Origin: Alviniconcha marisindica
Taxonomy: Eukaryota > Mollusca > Gastropoda > Provannidae
DNA length: 64,000 nucleotides
Reading direction: 5' to 3'
Assembly (NCBI GenBank): GCA_018857735.1
Contig: JABMCL010003827.1
Coordinates: forward strand, 20,001-84,000
Positions 27,857 through 41,600 of the stretch are shown here, one piece after another (positions within the stretch are counted from its first letter, which is position 1; each line of letters begins with the position of its first letter). The notes beneath the pieces were generated by a model, which was given only the letters and a program-made list of their open reading frames with translations, did no database searches and was not told the origin of the DNA. Position numbers and translations under genes: made by a program.

Positions 27857-30800
27857 CAAATACATGCATTATTGGTGATGGGCTGGTAGAATGAGAAGAA
27901 AGAAAATGACAGACCAGTTTGCAGAAGAGAAGAGGTGGGTTTTCAGTTTTGACTTGAAGGAAGAAAGTGAAAACAAATGCCTGGCAGAGAGAGGAAGAGA
28001 GTTCCAGTTCACAGATCAAAACCAATTTTCTTTGACAATATAAATGTATATGTCAGGCTGTGAATGGCACTTTCACCTTGTCATTGTGCTTGACATTGAC
28101 TTCAGCTGTTCTTCCTTTAACCCGCTTTTGATCACATAGTGACTGGCTCTCATTGCTGCCCACCTTAATGCAGAAGTCATTCTAGTGGTGACAGTGTAGC
28201 AATAGGTATATAATCTCCCTCCCCCCCCCCTCCACACCCCCTTCCTCCACCTTCTCCCTATCCCTAATAAGCCTTATAGTTTCTGTGGACGTTAAGTACC
28301 ATGGTTACTTACTGACATACTGGACCTCAATTTTTCATTTGATCAAAATTGCCAGATAGGTATATAAGTACTGTAACTGCTTGGCATATATATGTGTGTG
28401 CATTTTACCATGTATGTTTAAGCATTTTGTGATATATGACATTCACAGTATGGAAGACAACATGATAGAATAATATTGAGAAACAAAAAGTATTTAGAAA
28501 ATGGATAATTGTAACAGTCACATATTTCTTGTATCCTTTTCAGACCCTGAGATGACCAACATCATCGACAAGCTGGCCAACTTTGTGGCCAGGAACGGCC
28601 CAGAGTTTGAGCAGATGACCAAACAGAAGCAGCGTGACAACCCCAAGTTTGCATTCCTGTTTGGCGGGGAAAACTTCAACTACTACCAGTACAAAGTCAC
28701 CACAGAGCAAGCAAGTGAGTATTATATGTTATTTCTCATGCTGCTTCTTTACGGTTAAGTTGGAAGTGATGAAAATGCGCCATTATTTATGAGGCAGTCC
28801 ACAATTTTCAGTGTTGTGAGTGAGCCCATGTGTTTCTCAGCTGCCCAGTTTGTGATTTTGATGCCCATACACAGCGAGGGCTGGGGTACTCTGATAATGT
28901 TTCGGTTTCTGCAGCTTCCTTCTTTCTACTTCTCTTTAAATCGGCATCTGTCTCTCAAGCAGACGCACCCGTAGGGGAAACCCCACTGGGTCTCGTAATC
29001 CAAGGGAAGCAATCCCGGATCAAAGAATGTGAAATGTCTCTTGATGAAATATTGAGTTGCTTCCCCTTAACGTCCTTGCGTAAAATAAATTACAAAACGT
29101 GCCGATTACACTTTGCTTTGGATACTTGAGCAGAGCGATCCTTTCCCAGTCCAAATGTCCACCCGTAACTTATATACCCAAGATTGTGTTTTGTCAGGGT
29201 ACTTCATGCATCAAGAAAAGTTCCTTGTTTTGTTTTTTGTTTTTCAGTCTTGAAGAAACAGATGATGATGGAGCAGCAGCAGCAGCAACAGCAGCAGTTA
29301 CTGGCACAGCAACAGCAAGCATTGGTGCAGCAGGAGCAAGAGAAGGCAGCGGCAGCCCTGCAGCAGCAGATTGCAAGCCTGCAACAGCAGATCAGCACCA
29401 CCCAGACACAAATGGCAGAGCAGATCTCTCAGAGTGAAAGTAACCTTGCTGCTCAGTACCAGAGCATGATGCGGCAGCAACAGGTACTTCACTGCATGGT
29501 GGTTGTGGGTGTGGGTGAAGGAGTGGGTGAGGGGGGGGGGGAGAGCTTATGTGTGTGAGTAACGTTGTGTATATTTATGCACATCCCCACATGTAAGGGT
29601 GTGTTTGTGAATGTGTGTGTGCGTGCGTGTAGGTAAGCAGGCAGATAAGAAGGGGAAGGGAGAAGAGGCTGTGAGTTTAAGCATGGAGAGAAAATGAAAT
29701 AAAAGATAAAAGATGCTGTCACCTTAAGAACAGCAGACCACTCTGTAAAAGCACTGAGTAGCGGGGGCACACAATCGACAGCAGTTACACTAATACTTGA
29801 CAGCCTTCAGTGAAGCTTCTTTCTGTGTGCATGGGGGGAGGGGGAGGGGGGGTAGAGGTGTGTGTCTGTTGTGGGTTTTGGTTTTAAATTGGGTACTGGT
29901 AGGGGAAGGTGGTGGGCCAGAACTTGATGAGTTGTGGGACTTGTTACTGTGTGCACAGTTGTAAGAAATCAATTCATATTGTGATGAAAGTCATATTATG
30001 TGTTTGTGTGTGTGTGTGCAGGTTCAGATAGAGGAGTCCATACTGACAGTGCGGCAGGAGCGGTTGAAAATGTTGGCTGAGCAGTGTGAGGTGGACCTGG
30101 CCGTGTTTGACGAGACAGTGCAGCCCATCATTGACTCCTGCACCAAGGATGCCATCATGGTCAGTCAACTCTGGGTGTGTGCATGCTGTAGTATGTGTGT
30201 AGAGAGAGAGAGAGAGAGTGTGTGTGTGTGTGTGTGTGCTTGTTCATATGCTGCTGTGTGTGAATGCATGTATGGATTTATATGTGAGGGAGGAGAAGGA
30301 CTTGGAGGATTTTGTCGGGTAGTGCAGTGAAGGGGAGTCGGGAAGTCTTGTGTCCTTAAGCTACAAAGTCTTGTGTTGCGTTTTACTTTCAGAATGGCAA
30401 AACGTGGATCATGGCCCGGGCCACATCTGATGATCACTGCGAGATGATTTCACACTATTTCCTGGACAGGTAAATGCGCCGTTTGAATGTCGGTGTTTTA
30501 TCATATCCTTCACAGGAAGATTAGCTCGCCACATGGATTTCTTTGGTGGCAATGACATGACATGCAGATTGCAGTGCTGATTTCAAGCCGACCTTCATGG
30601 TCAGTCCCAGTTCTGTCCCAGTGTTTTTCTGCTATTTTTCTGCACTGTTGCTATAGCTTTCGGCAATGTTTCTGTGGTGTTCTGCACTGTTGCTGTAGCT
30701 TTCGGCAATGTTTCTGTGGTGTTCTGCACTGTTGCTGTAGCTTTCGGCAATGTTTCTGTGGTGTTCTGCACTGTTGCTGTACTTTCGGCAATGTTTCTGT

Positions 30801-32990
30801 GGTGTTCTGCACTGTTGCTGTATCTTTCGGCAATGTTTCTGTGGTGTTCTGCACTGTGTTCTCTGAAGTGTTCATACTGTCACCATCAGTATGGCCAGGT
30901 GGTAAGTGTTGACCTTCAACACTAAAATTGTTACAGGTTGAGGCACTGCAGCATTCAGGGGTGGGAATTGTTGTGTGTGAATTTGATGGTCGGAGCAGGC
31001 ATGTGGTTCATATTCTGCCTGCAAAACAGTCGGTTCTGCCTGAGAAACAAATTGCAGGTTAAAATTCAAAAGATGAAACTTGCTGTGTTTTGACTGCAAG
31101 AAAATGTGGCTCTTGTATCCACAAGATTACATGGATTTAAAAATAAATCTTTAGCTCAACCGGCTGCTATTTTATCACATCATGCATCGCACGTTGTCTG
31201 CTGTGAAGCTTCCCCAGTGCTGTTTCCATATAAGACCCACAGAGGTCAAATGGCAAGGTCTCCAAGCCTTCAGCTGTCTGCGTGTGTGGAAATAGTGTTG
31301 CCAGGCAAGGGGAAATATGATGAAAGGAACCAGCATGTGTGCAGCTCACAAGACAAAAGTGCAGCTCAGCAGAGATTTGCTCCAGAGTAAACTTGAAAGG
31401 GAACTTGTCGCACTTGTCCAGAGCATGGTTGCAAGGATGAAGTCATAATGCCAGCTTCATTCAGACCGCTGTGGATGTTATTGTTGTTGGCTGTTTTTAC
31501 TTAGTTCATCCTCAGTTTAAATGAGGAAGAAAAGTTAGTGTCCCACTAATATTAGGAGCTTTGTAAGCTCCCCACCCACACCCATTTCATTTCTTTCTGG
31601 ATTTATTAATTTATTTATTTTTTACTTGAGGTTTTTTATTTGTTTTGTTTTTTTGGCTTCTGCTTTGCCCATTTTGTAGATGCAAGCAAAGTTTTGTGTG
31701 TTGCTATAGTAGAGCTACTTTCTTCACCCTCCACGCCCTTCCCCAACTTTTGGCATGACTGCAATGATCATGTTTTTTGTTGTGTTTTTCTGGTGCACGC
31801 AGTGCCTTTATCTTTGGGGATTTTTTTTTAATGTGCCATGGTTCATTGTTTTTGGTCCTTTAAGTTTAAGCCTTATTTCCAGTCACTAAGAAAATGCAGT
31901 GTGTCTGCACATGTATGTGTGCACGTGCGCGTGTGTGTGTGTATTACTCAGTGCATGTTTTTGTGCCTTCCAAGACACCAGTATCTAATCTCTGATTGTT
32001 GTTGCTTAACATGATTATTTGTAGTTCTTACTCTGTAAATGTAACTCCATCCTTTTCTGCTTCTATGTCTGGTTTTCTTAGGTTAATTGTGGCTCTTTAA
32101 AGCACACAGAAAGCAAAATAAAATATTTTTTAAAAACAAAGCATAAATCTTTAAATTGATGTCATTCCCTGATGTTGTATAAATCTTGCAAAGTTGTATA
32201 CATGTACTACTGCTGACCATGTGCATTCCTGTGCCTGATTCTTAGCATAGCTTAGCATCATTATTTACTGTGCAAGTTTTTAACCTCAACTGGTTTCCTT
32301 GGTATTACTGTCCTGTAACTGGGGGGGGGAGGGGGGGGACTAATCATTTGGTCATGTCAGTCCTGTCACTGCCATATGGTAAGTTTTCAAATTCTTGATT
32401 ATGGGACTATAATATAGCACCCGGACCCTGAAGTATACTGGGTACTTGATCAAGTTGGATTTATGGCCACAGGCTGGTACTCAACAACACTCTCACAATA
32501 AAGACTGACTGTTTGGGTCACTAAAAACACTGTCAAAATACTGTTGTTTGATACACTAACTGGGGCATTGTGGCACATCCCTTGTATAGTCATCGTCAAG
32601 GCTAGCTGGTATCAATCAAATCGGGCACACAGTTGCAGCACCCCCTTTAACTGCTTTGATGAGATGAGAAGAAACTCAGTGATGTCTGTCTGAATGAATG
32701 ATGGATCGTGTGAAAATTGACGGGTCGTCCAAGGTCCTCTGAGACTGTCTGATGTTAGTTTTTCTGTCTCTCACTTCCGCTCTGCTCATGCTCTAATATG
32801 CACTGTGTGCCAGGGTCTGCCTGTATTCGTGTGTGTCTTCTGTTGTTGTCGTTTTGTTCTTTTAACGTGTAACTGTAAGCATTTAACTGCATGACCCATT
32901 TCGTTTGTAGGGTGCTTGGATTACAAGCCAAACAGTAAGTCCAGTGTAAGGACACTTTGTTTCTCCTGGTGCAACCTCTGCTTTGACTCA

Positions 32991-33055
<65 letters not shown>

Positions 33056-36000
33056 GCTTGGACAGCTTGTACTCTTCAGCTGGTGTCAGTCTGTTCAGTC
33101 TGTCCATTTTCAAAATTTGTTATTCTGCAGCAATGGCAGTGACTGCGGGTGTTCCCATTCAAATGAACACTTTTCGGGTTGTTTGTTTTGTTTGTTCTTT
33201 TTTGTGTGTGCATGCACAGATTTGGTTTATTAGTTGTTGTTTTTTTTTGCTTTTTTGTTGTTGTTGTCCATCACACTTTTTGGTGTTGACTTGCTGTTTG
33301 TGGTTTATTTAGTTACGCTCAGTGATCAGTAAGGATCTGTGAAGAACATCAGTGTTAGTGGTATTTTCTCAGATGCCATTGAAGTGAGCTGTTCCAAATT
33401 GTGTGAGGCCTCCAGTGTGTGATTATACATTGCACCTCAGTGTTGGTACTTTTTCAGACACTACTGAAGCAAGTCCTTCCAGACTGCGTAATTGTTAGAA
33501 ACTGAAAGGTGTATGTTGGGGGGGGGGGGGGTATTATTAAGTTTTCATTGGTTTAACGTGCAAATTTATAGGTTTCTTGAGAGGGCAAAATGGCCACCAT
33601 GGTTCTCTAGTGTACACAGTTGAACAGAATGATTCCTTACATATTTACAATTTTCAGAACAGGTCTTTTTTCCTCATCGTCCGCTTAATGTCAGGTACCT
33701 CTAAAAACAGGCTCATTGTTTTAGGCAAAGAGAGACAAAGTTCTGGTGCTCAGGTGGTTATCTTCAAAAGTGTATGGCTCAGTTTTGTTGTTGGTGGAAT
33801 TAATGGCAATATTTAAAAAAAAAATCTTTTATGTACATAAAATTGCCATTTGCTGGGTTTTGTTTCTTCAGAAATACTGAAAGAAATAAGAAGTGTACAT
33901 GTATAGAGAGTTTGAATCATTGGTAATTTATTTAACTTCACGTTCTCCATGTATCAGGGGTGCATGTGGGAGTGCCAGAAGTTGGAACTGGCAGACTGAG
34001 CTGGGTTCACCCAAATGCTGGAATAAAACTGTTTCAAATAAAAAGTGAAGTCTGATGATCAACTTAAGAGTGAGAAATGAGGCCAGACTGTGGCTTGTGT
34101 GACCCAACAGATTTTTTTCTCTTATTTACATATTGTCAAATCTTTCTTGTCTCTGGCCTGAAACTTTGGCTGAAAGTTTCTTGAGGCACAGGTATTGCAC
34201 CCCACATGCACACCTGAAATAGGCATGTTCCAGATTATTGATTTTCTGCCGTAGAAGGAAAGAAACCAGAGATGTTTATTGTTGGGACTCTGTCTTTTGG
34301 AGTGCTTATTGAAACTGATACTCCACAACATCTGGCAAAGAAAACAAAAGAGACTGTTGATATGCTCCCCTCACCCTGTCCCCACTCCGCTTCCACACAC
34401 AAGCAGCTCCTTCACACCACACCCCTTCTGTTGGTATCCTCTCTGGAATTGTGAGATTGGAAGGCATGTGGGCACAGGCTGATGACCCAGGTATTTTGTA
34501 TGGGTCACTGCTGCTAAAAGGGTTTGTGTGGTCAAGTGTTCAAGTCATGATGTGGGAAGTCGTTCCTGTCAGGTATACGTGGAGTACCCACATTGTGAAG
34601 GAGGGCCTCCCAGCAGATGCAAGAGCTGGAAGCCTGTTCCGCAGCTGTAACTGTGACTCCTGCCACCCATGTCAGTGTTCACATCTGTCACTGACTCTGG
34701 CACATGCCACCCATGTCAGTGTTCACATCTGTCACTGACTGGCACCTGCCACCCATGTCAGTGTTCACATCTGTCACTGACTCTGGCACCTGCCACCCAT
34801 GTTCATATCTGTCACTGACTGGCACCTACCACCCATGTCAGAGTTCACATCTGTCTCTGACTCTGGCACCTGCTGCCCATGTTCACGTCTGCCACCTGCT
34901 GCACCTGGCAGTGTTCACATCTTCCACTGTGACATGGGCACCCGATGCCCCTGGCAGTGTTCACATCTGTCACTGTGACTCAGGCACCTGCTGCCCATGT
35001 TCACATCTGACACCTTCTGCACCTAGCAGTGTTCATATCTTCCACTGTGATTTTGGTACCTGATGCCCCTGGCAGTGTTCACATCTGTCAAGACTTACTT
35101 TGAACCTGGCACCTGTTGCATCTAGCAGTGTTCATATCTTCCACTGTGATTTTGGTACCTGATGCACCTGGCAGTGTTCACATTTGTCAAGACTCGCTTT
35201 GAACCTGGCACCTGCCGCACCTAGCAGTGTTTTCGCATCTGGCACCTGATACTCCTGGCGGTGTTCACATCTGTTACTGTGACTGGCACATGCTGCACCT
35301 GGCAGTGTTCACACTGGTCTCTATGACTCTGGCACCAGATGCCCATGCCCTTCACCACCTTTCACTGGCTGTGCACTGTTTGTGTTCACTCCTCCAGCTT
35401 TTGATGCTGTTAACTGCATGTGTTGTTATGCATGTGGCACAACATTGAACAAATCAAAAAGTCTCTAATTCTCGTTTAACTTAGATCAAGCTGTAGAAGC
35501 TTATGCTACTTTTTAGGATGTACACTTTGCTTTCATGATTTCATAGCTGCCTGTTTGTTTTTAATTCATTTTACAGTTTCAAATCTTTCATAATGTGTTT
35601 ACATTTTTACATGTGGAAAAACAAGACTGCCAATTGAGGAGATTGAAGAGGACACTGACTTGACCACAAAACCCTTTCAGTGGTGTTCATGTACATTATC
35701 ACCTTTGCATGTGGCACTGAGTTGGAGACTCAGTTTGCATCTGTGTGTGCGTATTTCCTTGCCTTTTCTTCCTCCTGTCCGACACAGCCCGTGGTTCATG
35801 TTGGATGGCTCTGCTCCTTGCACTCAGTGGGTGGGTGGATGTGCTGGATTTGGGGCCATGTGGTTTGATTGCTGTTGCGGTTTAGTTGTGTGGTTGTGGT
35901 TCAGAACTTAGCAGGACTCAAAAATTCAAATTGTTTCTATGGTGTAAGTTTATTTGAAATGCATACTGGCTATCTAACTAAGATCAATATTTGAATAAGA

Positions 36001-38586
36001 AAATGAAGAGAGAAAAGAGGTAAAGATCAGACCCATGCTCATTTTGTGAAAATGAAGAGAAAAGGTAAAAGTCAAACCCATGCTCATTTTGTGAAAATGA
36101 AGAGAAAAAAGAGGTAAAGGTCAAACCCATGCTCATTTTGTGAATTTACATGTGTGACAATTTGCTGCAGTACATCATTATAGTAAAGCAAATCTGACAA
36201 TCTTCCTGCCCCCCCCCCCCCCCGTTTCTTCCCAAAAACACAAACAAACCACAAACTGACATGAGAAGGGGGGGAAAGGATGGTAAGTATGAGTAAATCA
36301 CACCAATAATCACAGTATGCTACATGTTGGAAATCATCATATTCTTCGGCTGCCCTACACTCAGCCTTTGCCCCCAAATGATCTGTCAAAATTTTACATC
36401 GCGGATTTGAAAATAAAATATTTAAATAACTCTGCAGCTTTCTCCTGTCTTCTTTTTCTCTTGAAGATCGCCTGCTCTTGTTCCCAGTCTTATTGATGCT
36501 CTTGTATTGCTAAGGAGGAAAGTATATGCTGAAGGACTTGTGGTGATGTGTGTGTGTGTGTAGACTGACCAGCAAAGAGGCTTCATTTTCCCTGCGGCTT
36601 CACCTCATCTACCTGATGTACGACATTATTCATCACTGGTGAGTGCTCTTTCCTTTTTGCAACTTCAGCTTCGCTTTCTGCTCATTTACCTGAAGTGTGA
36701 CATCTGTCATTGGTTTGTTCATGTTTGACTGTGAGTATGACTCCATCTCATCTACCTGATGTATGACATTATTCATCACTGGTGAGTGCTCTTTCCTTTG
36801 CAACTTCACCTTCCGCTCATTTACCTGAAATGTGACATCTGTCATTGGTGAGTGCACTTTTCCCATTGTTTTTATACCGGATAAGTAATTTTTTAATGTA
36901 ACAGCTATTTTTTACTTGATTTCTCATCATGTTTAAGAAAAATCTACATTTGCAAGTCAAGGAAACACAACTGTTGATGCTGCCATTTTGTGTGCAGCAG
37001 TTTGTATCACTGTCAGTGACTGCAGATACAAGGCTGGCGTGTGTTGCAAAAAGTGTCAGCTACATCACGAACGAAATTGTTTCTGCTCTTCATTGGTAAA
37101 GAGCAGACCAACATGGCTACCCCCCCCCCCCCCCCCCCCCAGCTCAGATTTGAGCAAGTTTTGTATAAGCATGATGGACCGACCAAGTAAAGCCGGCAGG
37201 TGGAAGTATTTACATATTTTCCACATTTACAGGCCAACTTGCAACTTCAGTTTGGTTCTCCTTTAATGTGTACATTTAGATATCATTAGTTCCATCTGTG
37301 TGGTGCATGGCTACACAATGTGGTTTCTAGGTTCGTATGTCCTGTAAAGTGTAAGTGCACCGGGCAGATAGCTGATTGATTTGTAGCATCCAGCCAACCA
37401 TGATGGTTGTATCAGGCCTTCATGCGCCCAGCCAACCATGACAGATGCGTCAGGATTTTGTGCTGACTGTTTTTTTAGCACCTAGCCAACCATGATAGCT
37501 GTATCAGGGCTTCATGCTGATTGATTTAAGCACCCAGCCAGCCATGATGGCTGTATCAGGGCTTCATGCTGATTGATTTAAGCACCCAGCCAGCCATGAC
37601 AGTTGTATCAGGGCTTCATGCACCCAGCAAGCCATGACAGTTGTATCAGGGCTTCGTGCTCAGGGTATCATTGGAGGCATTAAGAATGTACATTGTTATG
37701 ATTGTTGCAGATGGAGTCAAAGTGTATTACTATAATTGGTACAGTGAACATACATCATTATGATTGTTGCAGTGTGCGGTAAATGTACATTATGACAATT
37801 GTTGTAGCACGCAGTGAATGTACATCATTATGATTGTAGCAGTGTGTGATGATTGTACATTATGAAAATTGTTGCAGCGTGCAGTGAATGTACATTATGA
37901 TGACTGTTGCAACACGCTGTGAATGTACATTATGACAATTGTTGTAGCACGCAATGAATGTACATCATTATGATTGCTGCAGTGTGTGATGATTGTACAT
38001 TATGACAATTGTTGTAGCACACAATGAATGTACATCATTATGATTGCTGCAGTGTGTGATGATTGTACATTATGACAATTGTTGCAGCACGCAATGAATG
38101 TACATCATTATGATTGCTGCAGTGTGTGATGATTGTACATTATGACAATTGTTGCAGCACGCAATGAATGTACATCATTATGATTGCTGCAGTGTGTGAT
38201 GATTGTACATTATGACAATTGTTGCAGCACGCAATGAATGTACATCATTATGATTGCTGCAGTGTGTGATGATTGTACATTATGACAATTGTTGCAGCAC
38301 GCAATGAATGTACATCATTATGATTGCTGCAGTGTGTGATGATTGTACATTATGACAATTGTTGCAGCGTGCGGCGCAATGTGGAGGGCCTGAAGGAGAG
38401 TCTGGAGAAAGTGGTGGTGCCCATTTTCTGCACCGCCAAAATGGGCGCCGAGGAGGGGGCACAGACTGAAAAGCTGGACAAGGTGAGGTTCTAGAACACT
38501 TCAAAAGTCCAAGCATAGGCCAAGCTTGAAAGTTCAAACAGTCAGCCATGAAGATGGTTTGGCTGAGAAGATTGCATGAGCTCACA

Positions 38587-38621
<35 letters not shown>

Positions 38622-41600
38622 AAGCTTTGGGAAGATTTTCCAAGGAAAATAAGTAGCATTTGTGTTGCAAGAGGATTTACAAAAGATTTTTTTCTTCTTC
38701 TTTTTCTTCTTCAGGTCAGACATTTAGCCATATATTAATATTTTTGAGAAGCTGTTTAGGTTCTTATTAGTCATGTATGCTCTGTGATACTATTAATTAA
38801 AAAAAAATGCTTTCAAAACATATTTATTTGACATAAAGACCAACAGTTTCACAAGTCAATTTTTTTTATGCAGCGCATACTTTAAAATCGAACAAATGAA
38901 GCCATGTTACTTCACATGGAAATTTTCTTTTGTACTGTTTACACAATTTGAAGAATGCAAGCCTGTAAAAATCTTTCATGGGTAGTGCTTTGACTTTTAG
39001 AGGTGGCCTACATGTGAGTGAAACTGTTCCCACTGGGACGGAGCAACTAAACGGGTCCTGTTGTTTTCAGCTGCTGAAGCTGTGGGAGAACCATGGCTAC
39101 CTGAACAAAGAGACATTGGAGGTGAGAACTGAACTCTTCCTTCCTCAGTATTTTTTATATTTATCTTTTAGCAGTTTTCTGCCAAAGGTGAGGGTTGGAT
39201 ATTAAAGATAGTTAAAAAAAAAAAATGTATAGCAGGGATATCAGCATCACTTTGGCGGAGGCATGATTTTTTATCTTAAAAGATTCATTTTGAGGGGGTT
39301 CCTCCATATTTTTATCTTTAAAGCAGTTTTTTGCCATGAGTGAGGGTTGGATATGAAAGACAGACCCTGAGTCTTCTCCAGTACCTGTACAAGACTGAAG
39401 TTTCTTTATTTTTAGTTGTTTTATTTTGGGGCTTTGTTTTGTTTCAGAAACTGCACGACCCAGCACAGGCTTTGTCTGCCCATCAGGTATGGACTGTTTT
39501 TCTCACAGCCTCCTCTTCAACGTTCCCCATTTTATGACAGCATAACAAGTAACAGCTGCTTGGGAAGGGAGATGAATTGCATATGCGACCATTTTCAGTT
39601 GTGGTGCAACATGGGCAGCCAGTTTCCACCTTCAGCTTCAAGGGTTGACCAATGAATTGTTTGCGTGTCCAACTCATTCCCTTTTTTATGGCAGTACAAC
39701 AAGTAACAGTTGCTTGGGAAGGGAGACAAATTGTGTATGTGGCTGTTTTCACTTGTGGTGCAACTTGGGTTGACCAAGTGTTGTATTTCTGTGTATCCGA
39801 ACAATGGTACGGCTGGCAGTGCTTAGGAGTGTTTATGAGCACACAGATGTTAATGCATACAAAGTTTCCTTGCACTTTTTCAGTTGTGGTACAACTTGGG
39901 CAGCCAGTTTCTGGCTTCAGCGTCGAGGGTTGGCGAAGTGTGTGTTGCATTTCTGTGTGTCTGACCAAAGGTATGGCTGTCAGCGCTTGGTGGTGTTAAT
40001 GAGCACACGGATGTTCATGCGTGCAAAGTTTCCTTGCACTTAGCAGCCAGTTGAGGCCTTTCCCACCTCTTTTTCATGCTTCACCATACTTCTACCAAGT
40101 CAGGACAGGGCTGTCAGAATAGCAGTGGATTATCTCGGATAAAATTATGCAAAAAGGATGAGGATATGGTATGGAGGGATGGTTATGACTGTCGAGTTTG
40201 GGTTGAGACGTCACAGGTTTGAACCCCAGTTCAGTCTGTAAAGTTTATCATTGACTGCATACAGACGGATTGATTCTTATGCTTTACAATGTGATTAATG
40301 TAATCGATGACCACTTCCCTCATAATGTGATGGCTGACTGCTTCCCTCATAATGTGATGGCTGACTGCTTCCCTCATAATGTGATGGGTGACTGCTTCCC
40401 TCATAATGTGATGGATGCCTGCTTCCCTCATAATGTGATGGGTGACTGCTTCCCTCATAATGTGATGGGTGACTGCTTCCCTCATAATGTGATGGATGCA
40501 TGCTTCCCTCATAATGTGATGGGTGACTGCTTCCCTCATAATGTGATGGTGATGCTTCCCTCATAATGTGATGGGTGACTGCTTCCCTCATAAGTGATGG
40601 CTGACTGCTTCCCTCATAATGTGATGGGTGACTGCTTCCCTCATGATGTGATGGGTGACTGCTTCCCTCATGATGTGATGGATGCCTGCTTCCCTCATAA
40701 CATGATGGCTGACTGCTTCCCCAGGCCAGCCTGATCACGGACAACGCAGACATTGTGACCCAGGTGAGCACCAACATCCAGTCCCAGTACGCAGCCCTGC
40801 AGAAGCAGCACCAGGACTTCTGCAACCACCTCAACCTGCAGCTGACCTCCCTGCAGCAGCAGCTGGCCATCCTCCTGGCCCAGGAGCAGCAACGTAGGTT
40901 CCCCACCACCTGTGTGTCTGCACGCGTGTGTCTGTGTAGAGAGCGCCGGGCTGCCACTCAGCAGCTCAGGGTTCCCCGTTAACCAGCAGTTTCCAGTATT
41001 TTACCGGTTAAGATCAGCATATACCAGAAACAAAATCAGCAAACGGTCAGACGTGCCAGCTGTTATTTTGATTGATTGGTTCTCAACAACAACAAAAAAG
41101 CACACACACACACACAAAAACTAAAATCAAATGCAGCACACGGAGAGGAGAGTGCATCGAGCATGTGTATTCTAGACGAGGAAGGGAGCCGTATATTTGC
41201 TAGTAGAGTTCTAGTAATAGTATCTATACATGACTGTATCAGACTGGTTACTTTGATTGTCTGACCGGTTTCTGCGAACCATTTCACTACCTTGTAGATG
41301 TGACACCAGTGTGAAAAATGTCTAGCCTGATCACTGTAGCTTTGAATAGTTTGGGTGTGAAGAGGAGCTGACAGTGTCAGTGGTGCTGTCAGAAATAGGT
41401 CAGTTGTCACCCTCTGCAGGGGAGATTGTAAATTGAAGATGCGTTACTGAAAGCGATTGGTGTCTGTTTTTTGTGGATGATTGGTTGGTGGAATTGTGTA
41501 GATGTGTGAATAGTCTGGTGATTGATGTTTGATTTGCTTGGGTGATTGATGGTTAGTTCATCTTGATGATTGATAGTTAATTTTCCTTGGTGATTAATGT

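Larger units (their letters stand above)
19030..28543 (+). other. CHERP intron 1 (9.5 kb)
   Basis: First intron. It contains a Harbinger-like element (19917-20544), LINE 3' fragments (21008, 25706, 27728), a ~190-bp interspersed repeat (21821), a SINE tail (28143) and many microsatellites. No additional coding exon is recognised. Confidence 0.85.
30470..36563 (+). other. CHERP intron 5 (6.1 kb)
   Basis: Contains a 42-bp minisatellite (30650), a CT repeat (32995), a tandem duplication (33310), a ~45-bp minisatellite (34660-35360) and a 3-copy repeat near 36000. The rest is single-copy. No exon recognised. Confidence 0.85.

Noticed and set aside
29262..29376. Antisense Cys/Ala-rich frames over CHERP exon 3
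   Set aside because: Shadows of the CAG/CAA poly-Gln codons.
37385..40725. CRISPR-like arrays (regular repeats)
   Set aside because: The repeats are head-to-tail minisatellites without unique spacers, and the genome is eukaryotic.
40231..40957. 220-codon minus-strand frame with HYEGSSHPS repeats
   Set aside because: It is antisense to the 27-bp minisatellite and CHERP exon 10; the unit is a multiple of three and so stays open.
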